A stretch of DNA of 54,425 nt from Candidatus Acidiferrum typicum (GTDB lineage: Bacteria; Acidobacteriota; Terriglobia; Acidiferrales; UBA7541), in NCBI GenBank assembly GCA_002478115.1, contig DLMH01000047.1:32001-86425 (forward strand). The letters are read 5' to 3'. A program made the position numbers and the translations under genes. The notes under the pieces were generated by a model. That model ran no database searches. It saw only the letters and a program-made list of their open reading frames with translations, and was not told the DNA's origin. Positions 1 through 7,599 of this stretch are shown in pieces (position 1 is the stretch's first letter; each line of letters begins with the position of its first letter).

Positions 1-162
1 GGCAATACGCCCGCGACCCTGAAACTTTCCGCTGGCCCGCACCTTTTCCTGCTCAAGTCTCCCAGCCGCCCGGATTATTCCCGTACCGTCGAAGTACCCA
101 AGTCCTCCAAACTGACCCTGAAAGCGCTCTTCGCGTCTCCGCCACAATCCGGGAGCAAATAG
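1..162 (+). CDS. C-terminal end of a PEGA-like domain protein (partial)
   Basis: Frame 1 is open from the first base of the window to a TAG at 160-162, giving the last 53 residues of a protein that begins outside the window. The visible part contains GNTPATLKLSAGPHLF followed by SRTVEVPKSSKLTL. That is the small beta-sandwich pattern of PEGA domains, which often sit at the end of bacterial Ser/Thr kinases or surface proteins. The parent protein cannot be identified from this piece. A strong hairpin follows 87 bases downstream, which fits the end of a transcript. Confidence 0.6.
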   Translation, partial: GNTPATLKLSAGPHLFLLKSPSRPDYSRTVEVPKSSKLTLKALFASPPQSGSK

Positions 163-248
163 ATGGCAGAGAAGTCTCAACGCGTCATCAGCTCTTTGTG
201 ATGCCTTCTCGCCCCTGGGCAATGGATCAGTTTTCGATTACGGGACTA

Positions 249-276
249 GAACGAAGCCGCACGGGCGGCTTCGTTC
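249..276. terminator. 12-bp perfect hairpin between convergent genes
   Basis: Two 12-base arms (GAACGAAGCCGC and its exact complement) flank a 4-base ACGG loop. It lies between the end of the partial PEGA-like gene on the plus strand and the end of the minus-strand secreted-protein gene. There is no clean T run on either side, so it may act as a two-way terminator or only as an mRNA 3'-end stabiliser. Confidence 0.6.
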
Positions 277-348
277 AAACGCGGTTTTCGGACAAGTGGG
301 TAACGGTACTTGGTTCACGGGAGCGGAAGCTTCAGCGAAAATTCCAAC

Positions 349-837
349 TCAATGCTCAAATTTCGGACAAACTTCTCGCTTAAAGTTAACTCTCACTCGC
401 TTTTCTGGATTTAGACCTTTCTCACACCGGATGTCATGTCTGATGTACACATTTGCGTAATTTTCGAACCACATTCCATTGGACCCTGCGCAGAATACTC
501 CTCCCGACCCGTCGCGTGGTTTCTCTCCTCTTTTGTCTGCAGGTGCGACTTGTTCCAGAATGTCAGAGATTCTGACCGACGACATGAGCTGTTCACCATC
601 TTGGTTAGCAGAAGGTGGCCCCGCCTCCAAGGTCATAGTGCAAGCTTGCTTATCCGAACCGTACTGCACTGTAAGTTTAATATTTGGAGAGAGAAGGAAG
701 CTTTCTGAATTGGGAGTGCCGTCGCTACGCATAGCAACGTCTGTCGAAGCGCCATACATTCTGCGAAGGTCTTCCGACGTCGGCGCGAGAGTAGTGGTCG
801 TCGCCACGGCAAGCAGGCAGCAAAGAAGAAGGCGCAT
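349..837 (-). CDS. Secreted protein of unknown function
   Basis: The protein has 162 residues. The first 18 form a typical signal peptide (MRLLLCCLLAVATTTTLA), so the mature protein should be exported to the periplasm or outside. The mature part has cysteines near CTM, FCAGS, RCEKG and VCPKF, enough for two disulfides. I recognise no catalytic motif or family. The ATG at 837 directly precedes the signal peptide, which supports this start. The gene stands alone, running towards the PEGA-like gene and away from the EF-G paralogue. Codon use is AT-richer than in the neighbours, but the secretion signal argues that it is real. Confidence 0.65.
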   Translation of the reverse strand: MRLLLCCLLAVATTTTLAPTSEDLRRMYGASTDVAMRSDGTPNSESFLLSPNIKLTVQYGSDKQACTMTLEAGPPSANQDGEQLMSSVRISDILEQVAPADKRGEKPRDGSGGVFCAGSNGMWFENYANVYIRHDIRCEKGLNPEKRVRVNFKREVCPKFEH

Positions 838-1153
838 AGTGGCCTAATTCTAGCTATTGGCCGTGCAAACCGCAATGAACTCGGTTAAGCCTAGTAAACG
901 CGGAACCGGGGACTGACCCGCTACAAACCCCCCGCTCCGTTGCCCCTTCCGGTTCCATGTGCTAGCATCCCCTCGTTAAGAAGAGCGGACCAGGGATGTA
1001 GCGTTTCTCCTTCGCCCCGCTTTCCGGGGCCCAGGTAGGGCCTCGCTCTCCTTCAAACCAACAACTTCGCCAGGCGCAGGCCCGCGCCTGCTGTTTTGTC
1101 GGCGGACCATCGCCCGGTGACCTCAGTTGGCCACACCTACGCGGAGGTCTGTA
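838..1153. other. Divergent intergenic region upstream of the EF-G paralogue
   Basis: This 316-base gap should hold the promoters for the secreted protein (minus) and the EF-G paralogue (plus). I see no convincing -35/-10 pair. It holds two small hairpins: GGCCC/GGGCC at 1028-1042 and the attenuator-like stem at 1071-1090. A possible reading frame on the minus strand (962-1225) runs into the EF-G gene and has no coding signature. Confidence 0.4.
1071..1098 (+). terminator. Possible attenuator hairpin in the leader of the EF-G paralogue
   Basis: Seven paired bases (CAGGCGC with GCGCCTG) around a 6-base loop are followed at once by CTGTTTTG. The arrangement resembles a weak intrinsic terminator about 50 bases before the GGAGG ribosome site of the downstream gene. 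Whether it regulates that gene is inference. Confidence 0.3.
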
Positions 1154-3283
1154 ATGAAAATCTATCCCACTAAGGACATCAGAAACGTTGGCATTGTAGG
1201 CCACGGCGGCACCGGCAAGACGCAACTGGTGTCGTCGTTACTCTTTACCGCCGGAGCGACCCAGCGCTTTGGCAAAGTTGCGGAGGGCACCACCACCACG
1301 GACTGGGACGACGAAGAAATCGCCCGCAAAATCTCCATCCAACCGGGACTCGCCCACGCCGAATGGGCCTGCACTCTTTGCGCGGGCAATACCGTCAAGC
1401 TTAACTTCATCGATCTCCCCGGCTATTCCACTTTCATCACCGAAACCAAGGCTGCCCTCATCGCCGCTGACGCGGCCCTCATCACCGTGGACGCCCACGT
1501 CGGCGCACAGGTCACCACGGAAAAAGTTTGGGATTATTGCGCCGAATACGACATCCCCCGCGCCTTTGTCCTCACCTGGATGGACCGGGAGCTTTCCAGT
1601 TTTGAGCGTTGCATGGAATCCCTGGGGGAGCTCTTTGGCCGCAATGTCGTCGCTCTGCAGATGCCGATCGGCTCCGAAAAGGGTTTTCGAGGCGTGGTGG
1701 ATCTCGTGGCCATGAAGGCGCACCTCTACACGCCCGATGGCGATGGCAAAGCTACCATCGAAAATATTCCCGACGCGCTCCTGGATGAGGCCAAGGAAGC
1801 CCACGAAAAGCTCGTCGAAATGATTGCCGAAGGCGACGACGAAATGATGGAAGAATTCTTTCGCGAAGGCACCATTCCCGTTCAGGACCTTATCCCCGCG
1901 GTCCGCAAAGCCATTGTCTCCGAAAAAATCGTTCCCGTTCTGATGATCTCTTCCACTCGGAACATCGGCAATGCCAGCCTGCTTACCTTTCTCGCCGATG
2001 TGTTCCCGCATCCGGACGAGCACGCGCAGGCCGGCTTCAAGGAACCCGGTGGCAAGGACGATCGCATTGATCGCAAGTACGATGACACGCAGCCTCTTTC
2101 CCTCTTCGTTTTCAAGACTCTTGCCGATCCCTTCGCCGGCCGCATCAACTATTTCAAGGTTAAAAGCGGTGTCCTTAAAAACGACGCCACGCTCCAGAAC
2201 TTCAATCGCAATATTCCCGAGCGGTTTCAGCACACCATGGTCGTTCAAGGGAAACAGCTCACCGAAATTCAGGAGCTTCACGCCGGCGATATCGGCGCCA
2301 TCGCCAAGCTGAAAGAAACCATCACCGGTGACACCCTCGGCGACAAAAACGCTCCCATCTACTACCAACCTGCGAAGTTGCCGGAGCCTTCCATCACTTT
2401 CGCGATCGAACCCAAATCCCGCGCCGATGAAGACAAAATCGGCGTCGCCATTCACAAAATGATGGAAGAAGACGCCGCGTTGCGTTTCTCCCGCGATCCG
2501 CAAACCAAGGAATTTCTGCTTGCCGGGAACGGCCAGCAGCACGTTGAGGTTGTTGTCGCCAAACTGCAGAAGCGCTACAACGTCAATCTCACCCTCAAGC
2601 CTCCGAAGGTTCCTTATCGTGAAACCATCCGCGGCAAGGCCGACGCCGAAGGCAAACACAAGAAACAATCCGGCGGGCACGGCCAGTTTGGTGTCTGCCG
2701 CGTCAAGTTTGAGCCTACCGAGCGCAACAAGGGCATCGAATTCGTTGACGACGTTTTCGGCGGCGCGATTCCGAACAACTGGATTCCCTCCGTCGAACGC
2801 GGCATCCGCGAAGCCGCCGCGCGCGGCTATCTCGCCGGTTTCCCGGTGACCGATTTCCGCGCCACCCTCTATGATGGCAAGTATCACGACGTCGATTCCT
2901 CGGACATGGCGTTCAGAATCGCCGGCTCCCTTGCGTTCAAGGAGGCCATGAAGCAGGCTCGGCCTTCTCTCCTCGAACCCGTCATGCACGTGGAAGTCTA
3001 CGCGCCGGATCAATACTCCGGCGATCTGATGGGCGACCTCAGCTCACGCCGCGGCCGCATCGAAGGCAGCGAAGCGCGCGGCCATAACGTCGTCGTCAAG
3101 GCCATGGTGCCCCTCGCGGAAATGCTTTCTTATGCGACGGACCTCACCTCCATGACGCAGGGCCGCGCCAGCTACTCCATGGAGTTTTCTCACTACGATT
3201 ACGTGCCCGGCGAACTGGCGGACAAAGTCATCGCCGCCCACAAAGCGGCCCACGGCGAAGCCCTCGTCGAAGAAGAAGCCTGA
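1154..3283 (+). CDS. Elongation factor G paralogue (FusA2-like translational GTPase)
   Basis: This 709-residue protein has the full EF-G layout: GTPase domain (about residues 8-290), beta-barrel domain II, and domains III-V ending near SMEFSHYDYVPGELADKV. The P-loop is GHGGTGKTQL and the switch II motif is DLPGYSTF, where canonical EF-G has DTPGHVDF. The G4 guanine-recognition motif, normally NKMD, reads TWMD (LTWMDRE near residue 140), losing the lysine that stacks on guanine. The divergent G3/G4 motifs suggest an auxiliary EF-G2-type paralogue rather than the housekeeping translocase, and it is not in a str operon with rpsL, rpsG or tuf. The ATG at 1154 follows GGAGG at 1143-1147; an in-frame upstream start at 1127 is less likely. 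A strong terminator follows. Confidence 0.88.
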   Translation: MKIYPTKDIRNVGIVGHGGTGKTQLVSSLLFTAGATQRFGKVAEGTTTTDWDDEEIARKISIQPGLAHAEWACTLCAGNTVKLNFIDLPGYSTFITETKAALIAADAALITVDAHVGAQVTTEKVWDYCAEYDIPRAFVLTWMDRELSSFERCMESLGELFGRNVVALQMPIGSEKGFRGVVDLVAMKAHLYTPDGDGKATIENIPDALLDEAKEAHEKLVEMIAEGDDEMMEEFFREGTIPVQDLIPAVRKAIVSEKIVPVLMISSTRNIGNASLLTFLADVFPHPDEHAQAGFKEPGGKDDRIDRKYDDTQPLSLFVFKTLADPFAGRINYFKVKSGVLKNDATLQNFNRNIPERFQHTMVVQGKQLTEIQELHAGDIGAIAKLKETITGDTLGDKNAPIYYQPAKLPEPSITFAIEPKSRADEDKIGVAIHKMMEEDAALRFSRDPQTKEFLLAGNGQQHVEVVVAKLQKRYNVNLTLKPPKVPYRETIRGKADAEGKHKKQSGGHGQFGVCRVKFEPTERNKGIEFVDDVFGGAIPNNWIPSVERGIREAAARGYLAGFPVTDFRATLYDGKYHDVDSSDMAFRIAGSLAFKEAMKQARPSLLEPVMHVEVYAPDQYSGDLMGDLSSRRGRIEGSEARGHNVVVKAMVPLAEMLSYATDLTSMTQGRASYSMEFSHYDYVPGELADKVIAAHKAAHGEALVEEEA

Positions 3284-3309
3284 ATTATCTGGTGCAATTG
3301 CCTTCTGTC

Positions 3310-3347
3310 AGAGAGCCCGGTGTTTCCTCGCTGGGCTCTCTCGTTTT
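3310..3347 (+). terminator. Intrinsic terminator after the EF-G paralogue
   Basis: Nine-base arms AGAGAGCCC and GGGCTCTCT enclose a 14-base loop and are followed by CGTTTT. It begins 27 bases after the stop codon. Confidence 0.8.
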
Positions 3348-3384
3348 AGGGTTCACCTAACCGAGGTCTGGCATCAGCCACATC

Positions 3385-3969
3385 TCATATCCACTTGGGT
3401 AGAAACATGCCGGTGCGCCTGGCGTGCTCTTCAAATCCGCCCCCAAACTCGTGCCGCAAGAAACCTTCCTCGCGTCTGGCCTTGAAATAAAACGCTGCCA
3501 ACACAATCAGAAATCCCAGCCACCCGCGCATGTGCCCCTTGATCACGGCCGTGCCGATCATGGCCAGTAGGATTCCCGTATAAATGGGGTGCCGTATCCA
3601 CCGGTAGAGCCCCTTGCGAATCAATTCGTGGCCATTTTTCAGAGTGACCACGCCACTCCAATTTGTTCCCAGGCTCACCCGTGCCCAAATGCTGATCGCC
3701 ACGCCAGCCGCCGTCAAAACCAGGCCAAGCCACCATGCCGCTGGAGTATCTGGCACCAGCCTCATATCCAGCCCGTTCCAATTCTTCTCAAACAACAGCC
3801 AGAACCCCAAGATCAATGGTATCAGATGTTGCACTCGCTCCAGCGAGGTCTCGCGCTTCTTCACGCTTTTCGTGCCAAACCACATGACCACCCATACGCC
3901 CCAGAGCGCCGCCCAAAAGTATTCCGCCCAAGCCGATGCACGGTCCGCATCCATCGCCCACCAATTCAT
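3385..3969 (-). CDS. ICMT/phospholipid-methyltransferase family integral membrane protein
   Basis: The 194-residue protein has four to five hydrophobic segments. Near the C terminus it carries the family signature GLYRWIRHPIYTG, then a hydrophobic helix and a basic tail with an EEGFLRHEFGGGF stretch. This pattern is typical of isoprenylcysteine carboxyl methyltransferase and phosphatidylethanolamine N-methyltransferase relatives, where RHPxY and the late EE help bind S-adenosylmethionine at the membrane face. The substrate in bacteria is usually unknown, and lipid or small-molecule O/N-methylation is possible. The ATG at 3969 has an AGGGGAGA site just upstream. The gene converges on the EF-G paralogue and diverges from the PLP enzyme. 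Confidence 0.82.
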   Translation of the reverse strand: MNWWAMDADRASAWAEYFWAALWGVWVVMWFGTKSVKKRETSLERVQHLIPLILGFWLLFEKNWNGLDMRLVPDTPAAWWLGLVLTAAGVAISIWARVSLGTNWSGVVTLKNGHELIRKGLYRWIRHPIYTGILLAMIGTAVIKGHMRGWLGFLIVLAAFYFKARREEGFLRHEFGGGFEEHARRTGMFLPKWI

Positions 3970-4088
3970 GTTGGGTCTCTCCCCTGTTCTACGATCTCAC
4001 AAACCATCTCGAACCGAATACCGAAGCCTCCAGTCTCCGCCAATTTGGTGGTTGTTCCCAGGTGGCGACTAGGCCAATAATCTCCCTC

Positions 4089-5273
4089 ATGAAGAAACAC
4101 AAGCACGCCCCTCTAAAGGCCGCCACCCGCGCCATTCATGCTGGTGAACCTCCGCGGCACGGCGTAGATGCGCCGGTCAGCGCCGAGATTGTGCGTTCCT
4201 CTACCTTCACCTTTTCCTCCAGCGAAGAGATGAAACTCTGGGCCGAAGGAAAGAGCAAAGCCTATATCTACACTCGCTACGCCAATCCCACCCTCGCCAT
4301 TGCCGAACGCAAAATAGCCTCTCTTGAGGGCGCCGAAGCCGCCATCGTCACCTCCTCCGGAATGGCGGCGATCTCGCACTCGCTTCTCAGCGTCCTGCAG
4401 AATGGGGATGAACTCATTTCTACTGCCCAGCTCTATGGCGGAACGTACCGGCTGATGCGCGACGTCTTACCCCGCATGGGCATCACCGTGCGTCACGCGG
4501 AAACTTCCCTCGAAGGCATTGAGTCTCTGGTCACGCCGAGGAGCAAGTGCCTCTACATCGAAACCCCCACAAACCCCACGTTACGACTTGTCGATCTCCG
4601 CAAAGCCATCGCCTTTGCCAAAAAGCACCAGCTCGTCAGCATTATTGACGGAACCTTTGCCACGCCGTTCCTTCAGAGACCCCTCGCACTGGGATTCGAT
4701 ATCGTCGTGCACAGCGTCACCAAAGCCCTTTCCGGGCATTCCGATCTGATCGGCGGCGTCGCTTCCGGCAGCCACAAGTTCATCGATCCCGTGCGGCAAA
4801 TGGTGATCTATCTGGGGGGTTGCATGGATCCGGAAGTGGCCTTCCTGCTGATTCGCGGGATGAAGACGCTGGGCGTGCGCGTCGAGCGCCAGTGCGAGAA
4901 CGCCATGCGCGTCGCGAAGTTCCTGGAGAAACATCCGAAAGTAGAGCGCGTTCATTACCCAGGATTGAAATCGCACCGCGACCACGCGCTCGCCAGGAAA
5001 CAGATGAGCGGTTTTGGCTCGATGCTGGCGTTTGATCTGAAGGGCGGGCTGCCGGCGGCGCGCAGGTTCTGCGACCGTGTGGAGCTATTCCTTCTGGCCG
5101 TAAGCCTGGGGGGTACGGAATCGCTGGTATCGCTGCCAATTTACAGTTCGCACTACCGTATGAGCGAAGCTGAACTTCAGCGCGCGGGCGTCAAATTGGG
5201 CACGGTGCGCGTCTCGATCGGGCTCGAAGATGCCGCGGATCTCATCCAGGATTTACAGCAAGCGCTGAACTAA
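4089..5273 (+). CDS. Cys/Met-metabolism PLP-dependent enzyme (cystathionine gamma-synthase/lyase family)
   Basis: The 394-residue protein belongs to fold-type I transsulfuration enzymes. Landmarks in order are YTRYANPTLAIAERKIASLE (phosphate-binding region), SSGMAA, LYGGTYRL, ETPTNPTLRLVD, DGTFATP and SVTKALSGHSDLIGG, whose lysine forms the PLP aldimine. LYGGTY has glycine where methionine gamma-lyase has its active-site cysteine (LYGCTY), so a gamma-synthase or gamma/beta-lyase is more likely than a true methionine gamma-lyase. Substrate cannot be assigned. The ATG at 4089 (MKKHKHAPLK) is preferred because the 51 residues upstream in frame overlap the divergent gene and look non-coding. The ribosome site is weak (CTCCCTC lies just upstream). 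The gene ends 31 bases from the convergent GGDEF-like gene. Confidence 0.85.
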   Translation: MKKHKHAPLKAATRAIHAGEPPRHGVDAPVSAEIVRSSTFTFSSSEEMKLWAEGKSKAYIYTRYANPTLAIAERKIASLEGAEAAIVTSSGMAAISHSLLSVLQNGDELISTAQLYGGTYRLMRDVLPRMGITVRHAETSLEGIESLVTPRSKCLYIETPTNPTLRLVDLRKAIAFAKKHQLVSIIDGTFATPFLQRPLALGFDIVVHSVTKALSGHSDLIGGVASGSHKFIDPVRQMVIYLGGCMDPEVAFLLIRGMKTLGVRVERQCENAMRVAKFLEKHPKVERVHYPGLKSHRDHALARKQMSGFGSMLAFDLKGGLPAARRFCDRVELFLLAVSLGGTESLVSLPIYSSHYRMSEAELQRAGVKLGTVRVSIGLEDAADLIQDLQQALN

Positions 5274-5304
5274 ACTCGATCGCTTCAGCGCGTCATCCCG
5301 ATCC

Positions 5305-6063
5305 TCAACGGACTCGGGCTTCCGTGGGCACTTCCCATTCCCGATTCTCCGGAAGCATGGACTTCACAATGTCCTCAAACTCATGTGAACTCTTCACATC
5401 ACCCGGATAATTGTGCGCGGAAAGATCGAAGTTGAATCCATACTTTGCGCGCACATCCTGCAACTCCTCCTGCAAACGCAAAGCGACTCGCTTGGCGTTC
5501 AGGGTGTCGGTTTCTGGAAGCACGATGCCAAAAATATCTTCGGCGAGGTGGTAGATGGAATCGGTGGGGCGAAGCCGCTTGGACATGGCTTTCGCCGCAT
5601 CGCTCAGCGCCCCTTTCTGATCGTTCAGGGAAGAGCGCGCCCCTGGCTTAGCCTTCACCAGCACCAGCGAAAGATTCTTCTGCATGGTCATGGCGCGACG
5701 GAACTCCATCGTCAGGCGATCCCAGAAGTAATTCTGGTCGGGCATGGAATGCAGCAAATCGGTGCTTGCCTGAATCTGCAGCTCAACGTTGCGCTCCAGT
5801 TCGCCAAGCAAATGCTGCTTCAGTTTGCCGAAGGTGCGCTGGCGATCGAAGAGGTACCCGACAAACAGCAGCGTCAGCGCGCAGAAACCAAAGTAGGCCA
5901 CACGCATCGTCCACTTGTTGCCTTCCGGGTGCACAAACACCAGGGGGTACATGAACATAGCCAGGCCGCTGGCAAGCACCATTACAAACACAGCGGAGAG
6001 AATCGTAAGCTGCAGGCTGCGCCGCTCAAGACGATCGAGTTCCTGACGATCAATTGTCGCCAT
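5305..6063 (-). CDS. Membrane protein with a degenerate GGDEF domain
   Basis: The 252-residue protein starts with a cytoplasmic coiled segment rich in Arg/Glu (MATIDRQELDRLERRSLQL). Two transmembrane helices follow, at about residues 18-40 and 58-78, then a cytoplasmic domain of about 170 residues. That domain keeps the GGDEF fold landmarks (MPDQNYFWDRL, then DSIYHLAEDIFGIVLPETD). The signature GG[DE]EF, however, is replaced by AEDIF, so diguanylate cyclase activity is not expected. Such domains often act as c-di-GMP or GTP sensors or as scaffolds. The ATG at 6063 is chosen because the upstream in-frame extension has no coding character. No EAL domain or partner gene is adjacent. Confidence 0.7.
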   Translation of the reverse strand: MATIDRQELDRLERRSLQLTILSAVFVMVLASGLAMFMYPLVFVHPEGNKWTMRVAYFGFCALTLLFVGYLFDRQRTFGKLKQHLLGELERNVELQIQASTDLLHSMPDQNYFWDRLTMEFRRAMTMQKNLSLVLVKAKPGARSSLNDQKGALSDAAKAMSKRLRPTDSIYHLAEDIFGIVLPETDTLNAKRVALRLQEELQDVRAKYGFNFDLSAHNYPGDVKSSHEFEDIVKSMLPENREWEVPTEARVR

Positions 6064-6428
6064 ATGCACACCTATGTGAGGCAACTTCCCCCTAAGGGAG
6101 ACCTGGAGTTGCCAGGATACAGACAGGTTCCGTTTCGGCAAGGAGGATGGCAATAGGCATGGCGTACTTCTGTGGCGGAAGAGAAAACAGGGTACCTGTA
6201 CCAAATGGACAAGGGCGGTCACCCCATCCCCTGCCGGATGCTGAACTCCGGGTTGTAAACCTGAGGAAAGACGCTCGCCGCCGGGGAGTCGCCAAAATCA
6301 AGGAACCGCGGGCAGCCCCGGTCGCGAGGTGGGTCCCAAGGCCTTGCTCAAGGTATGCTGCGGCAGCGTGTGTTAGCATTTACTTTTGCACAAGGATGAG
6401 GTCCTGCCTGATTGAGGAGCCTGCCGGA
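6064..6428. other. Divergent intergenic region, possibly structured leader
   Basis: This 365-base gap separates the GGDEF-like gene (minus) from tdh (plus). It contains several potential stems: GGTACCTGTACC near 6191-6202, and CCGGGG with CCCCGG around 6282-6321. I tested it by eye against the common riboswitch cores (TPP, cobalamin, glycine, c-di-GMP-I, ydaO, SAM) and found no match. It should hold promoters for both flanking genes. Confidence 0.35.
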
Positions 6429-7484
6429 ATGCCTGCCACGATGAAAGCTCTACGCAAGACCAAAGCGGGGAAAGGGCTGGAAATGCAAGCGGTGCCGGTG
6501 CCATCGATTGGCCCGTCGGACGTGCTGGTGCGCGTGAAGGCCACCTCGATCTGCGGCACGGACCTCCATATTTACGGGTGGGATCGCTGGTCGCAAGGCC
6601 GGATTAAGCCCCCGGTGACCCTGGGCCACGAGTTTTGCGGCGTGGTGGAGCGCGTTGGTGAAGAAGTTGCGGCGGTAAAGCCGGGCGACTTCGTCAGCGC
6701 GGAGATGCACGTGAATTGCGGCCATTGCCACCAGTGCCGTATGGGCGAAGCGCACATCTGCCAGAACGTCCGCGTGATCGGAATTGACCAGGACGGCGCG
6801 TTCGCGGAGTTCGTGAAAATCCCCGCGACAAATATCTGGAGGCTGGACCCCGCGATCCCAGAACACTACGGGGCCATCCTCGATCCGCTGGGGAATGCCG
6901 TGCACACCGTCCTGGCGGGAGCGATTGCGGGGCACACGGCGCTGGTGACGGGCTGTGGTCCGATCGGGCTGATGTCGATTGCTGTGGCCAAAGCGTGCGA
7001 CAGTTCCACCGTGTTTGCAACCGAGACCAATGATCATCGTCGTTCCATGGCGAAGCAGATGGGTGCCGACGTGGTGCTGAATCCCGCTGAGGGAGATGCG
7101 GTGAAAAAGATTCTGGAGGCCACCGGCGGCACTGGCGTGGATGTGCTGCTGGAAATGAGCGGGAACGCCACAGCGATCCAGCAGGGGTTCAAGGCGTTGC
7201 GCGCAGGCGGGCGCGCGTCCCTGCTGGGCATCCCGACGGAGAATGTGCCGCTGGACCTGGTCAATGATGTGATTTTCAAGGGCGCCACCGTGCAGGGCAT
7301 TTATGGGCGCCGGATGTACCAGACCTGGGTGCAAATGACCGCACTGCTAAAAGCTGGGCGCGTGAATCTTGAGCCACTTTTTGGAGAGCGCGTGGTGCTG
7401 GAGAAATTCGAGGAAGCTTTTGCGAAACTGCAGAGCGGTCTAGCGGGGAAGATTCTGATGTATCCGAATGGGATGCCCAAATAA
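6429..7484 (+). CDS. tdh: L-threonine 3-dehydrogenase
   Basis: The 351-residue medium-chain, zinc-dependent dehydrogenase oxidises L-threonine to 2-amino-3-ketobutyrate with NAD+. The catalytic zinc region is ICGTDLHIYGWD (Cys, Asp) with GHEFCG. The structural zinc lobe is NCGHCHQCRMGEAHICQN (four Cys). The nucleotide-binding loop is VTGCGPIGLMS, followed by an acidic residue in ATETND. IYGRRMYQTW near the C terminus is typical of Tdh rather than of other alcohol dehydrogenases. The length matches the family (E. coli Tdh has 341 residues). The ATG at 6429 follows GAGGAG at 6414-6419; an internal ATG at 6441 is possible. The next gene encodes the enzyme that uses its product. Confidence 0.93.
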   Translation: MPATMKALRKTKAGKGLEMQAVPVPSIGPSDVLVRVKATSICGTDLHIYGWDRWSQGRIKPPVTLGHEFCGVVERVGEEVAAVKPGDFVSAEMHVNCGHCHQCRMGEAHICQNVRVIGIDQDGAFAEFVKIPATNIWRLDPAIPEHYGAILDPLGNAVHTVLAGAIAGHTALVTGCGPIGLMSIAVAKACDSSTVFATETNDHRRSMAKQMGADVVLNPAEGDAVKKILEATGGTGVDVLLEMSGNATAIQQGFKALRAGGRASLLGIPTENVPLDLVNDVIFKGATVQGIYGRRMYQTWVQMTALLKAGRVNLEPLFGERVVLEKFEEAFAKLQSGLAGKILMYPNGMPK

Positions 7485-7599
7485 GACGAAGATTCCGCTT
7501 TAGAATACATAGAAACCACGGCAGCCGGCCGCGAACGCAGAGTTCACTACAGACAGAACAGAGGAACCGCGGGAATCATGCAACTTTGGGAGCAAGAAC

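Noticed and set aside
198..383. 61-residue plus-strand frame near the left edge
   Set aside because: It runs through the 12-bp hairpin at 249-276 and has no ribosome site or coding character.
1238..3013. Long minus-strand open frame (591 codons) inside the EF-G paralogue
   Set aside because: It is the exact antisense of a clear EF-G gene. GC-rich codon use keeps the opposite frame open, and the product has no recognisable motifs.
6064..6428. Riboswitch or RNase P/SRP RNA in the tdh leader
   Set aside because: No conserved core of TPP, cobalamin, glycine, c-di-GMP, SAM or ydaO riboswitches, nor of RNase P or SRP RNA, could be matched by eye.
6450..7334. Minus-strand open frame antisense to tdh
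   Set aside because: Its composition (His/Arg/Gln-rich) is typical of antisense translation, and tdh has full catalytic motifs on the plus strand.
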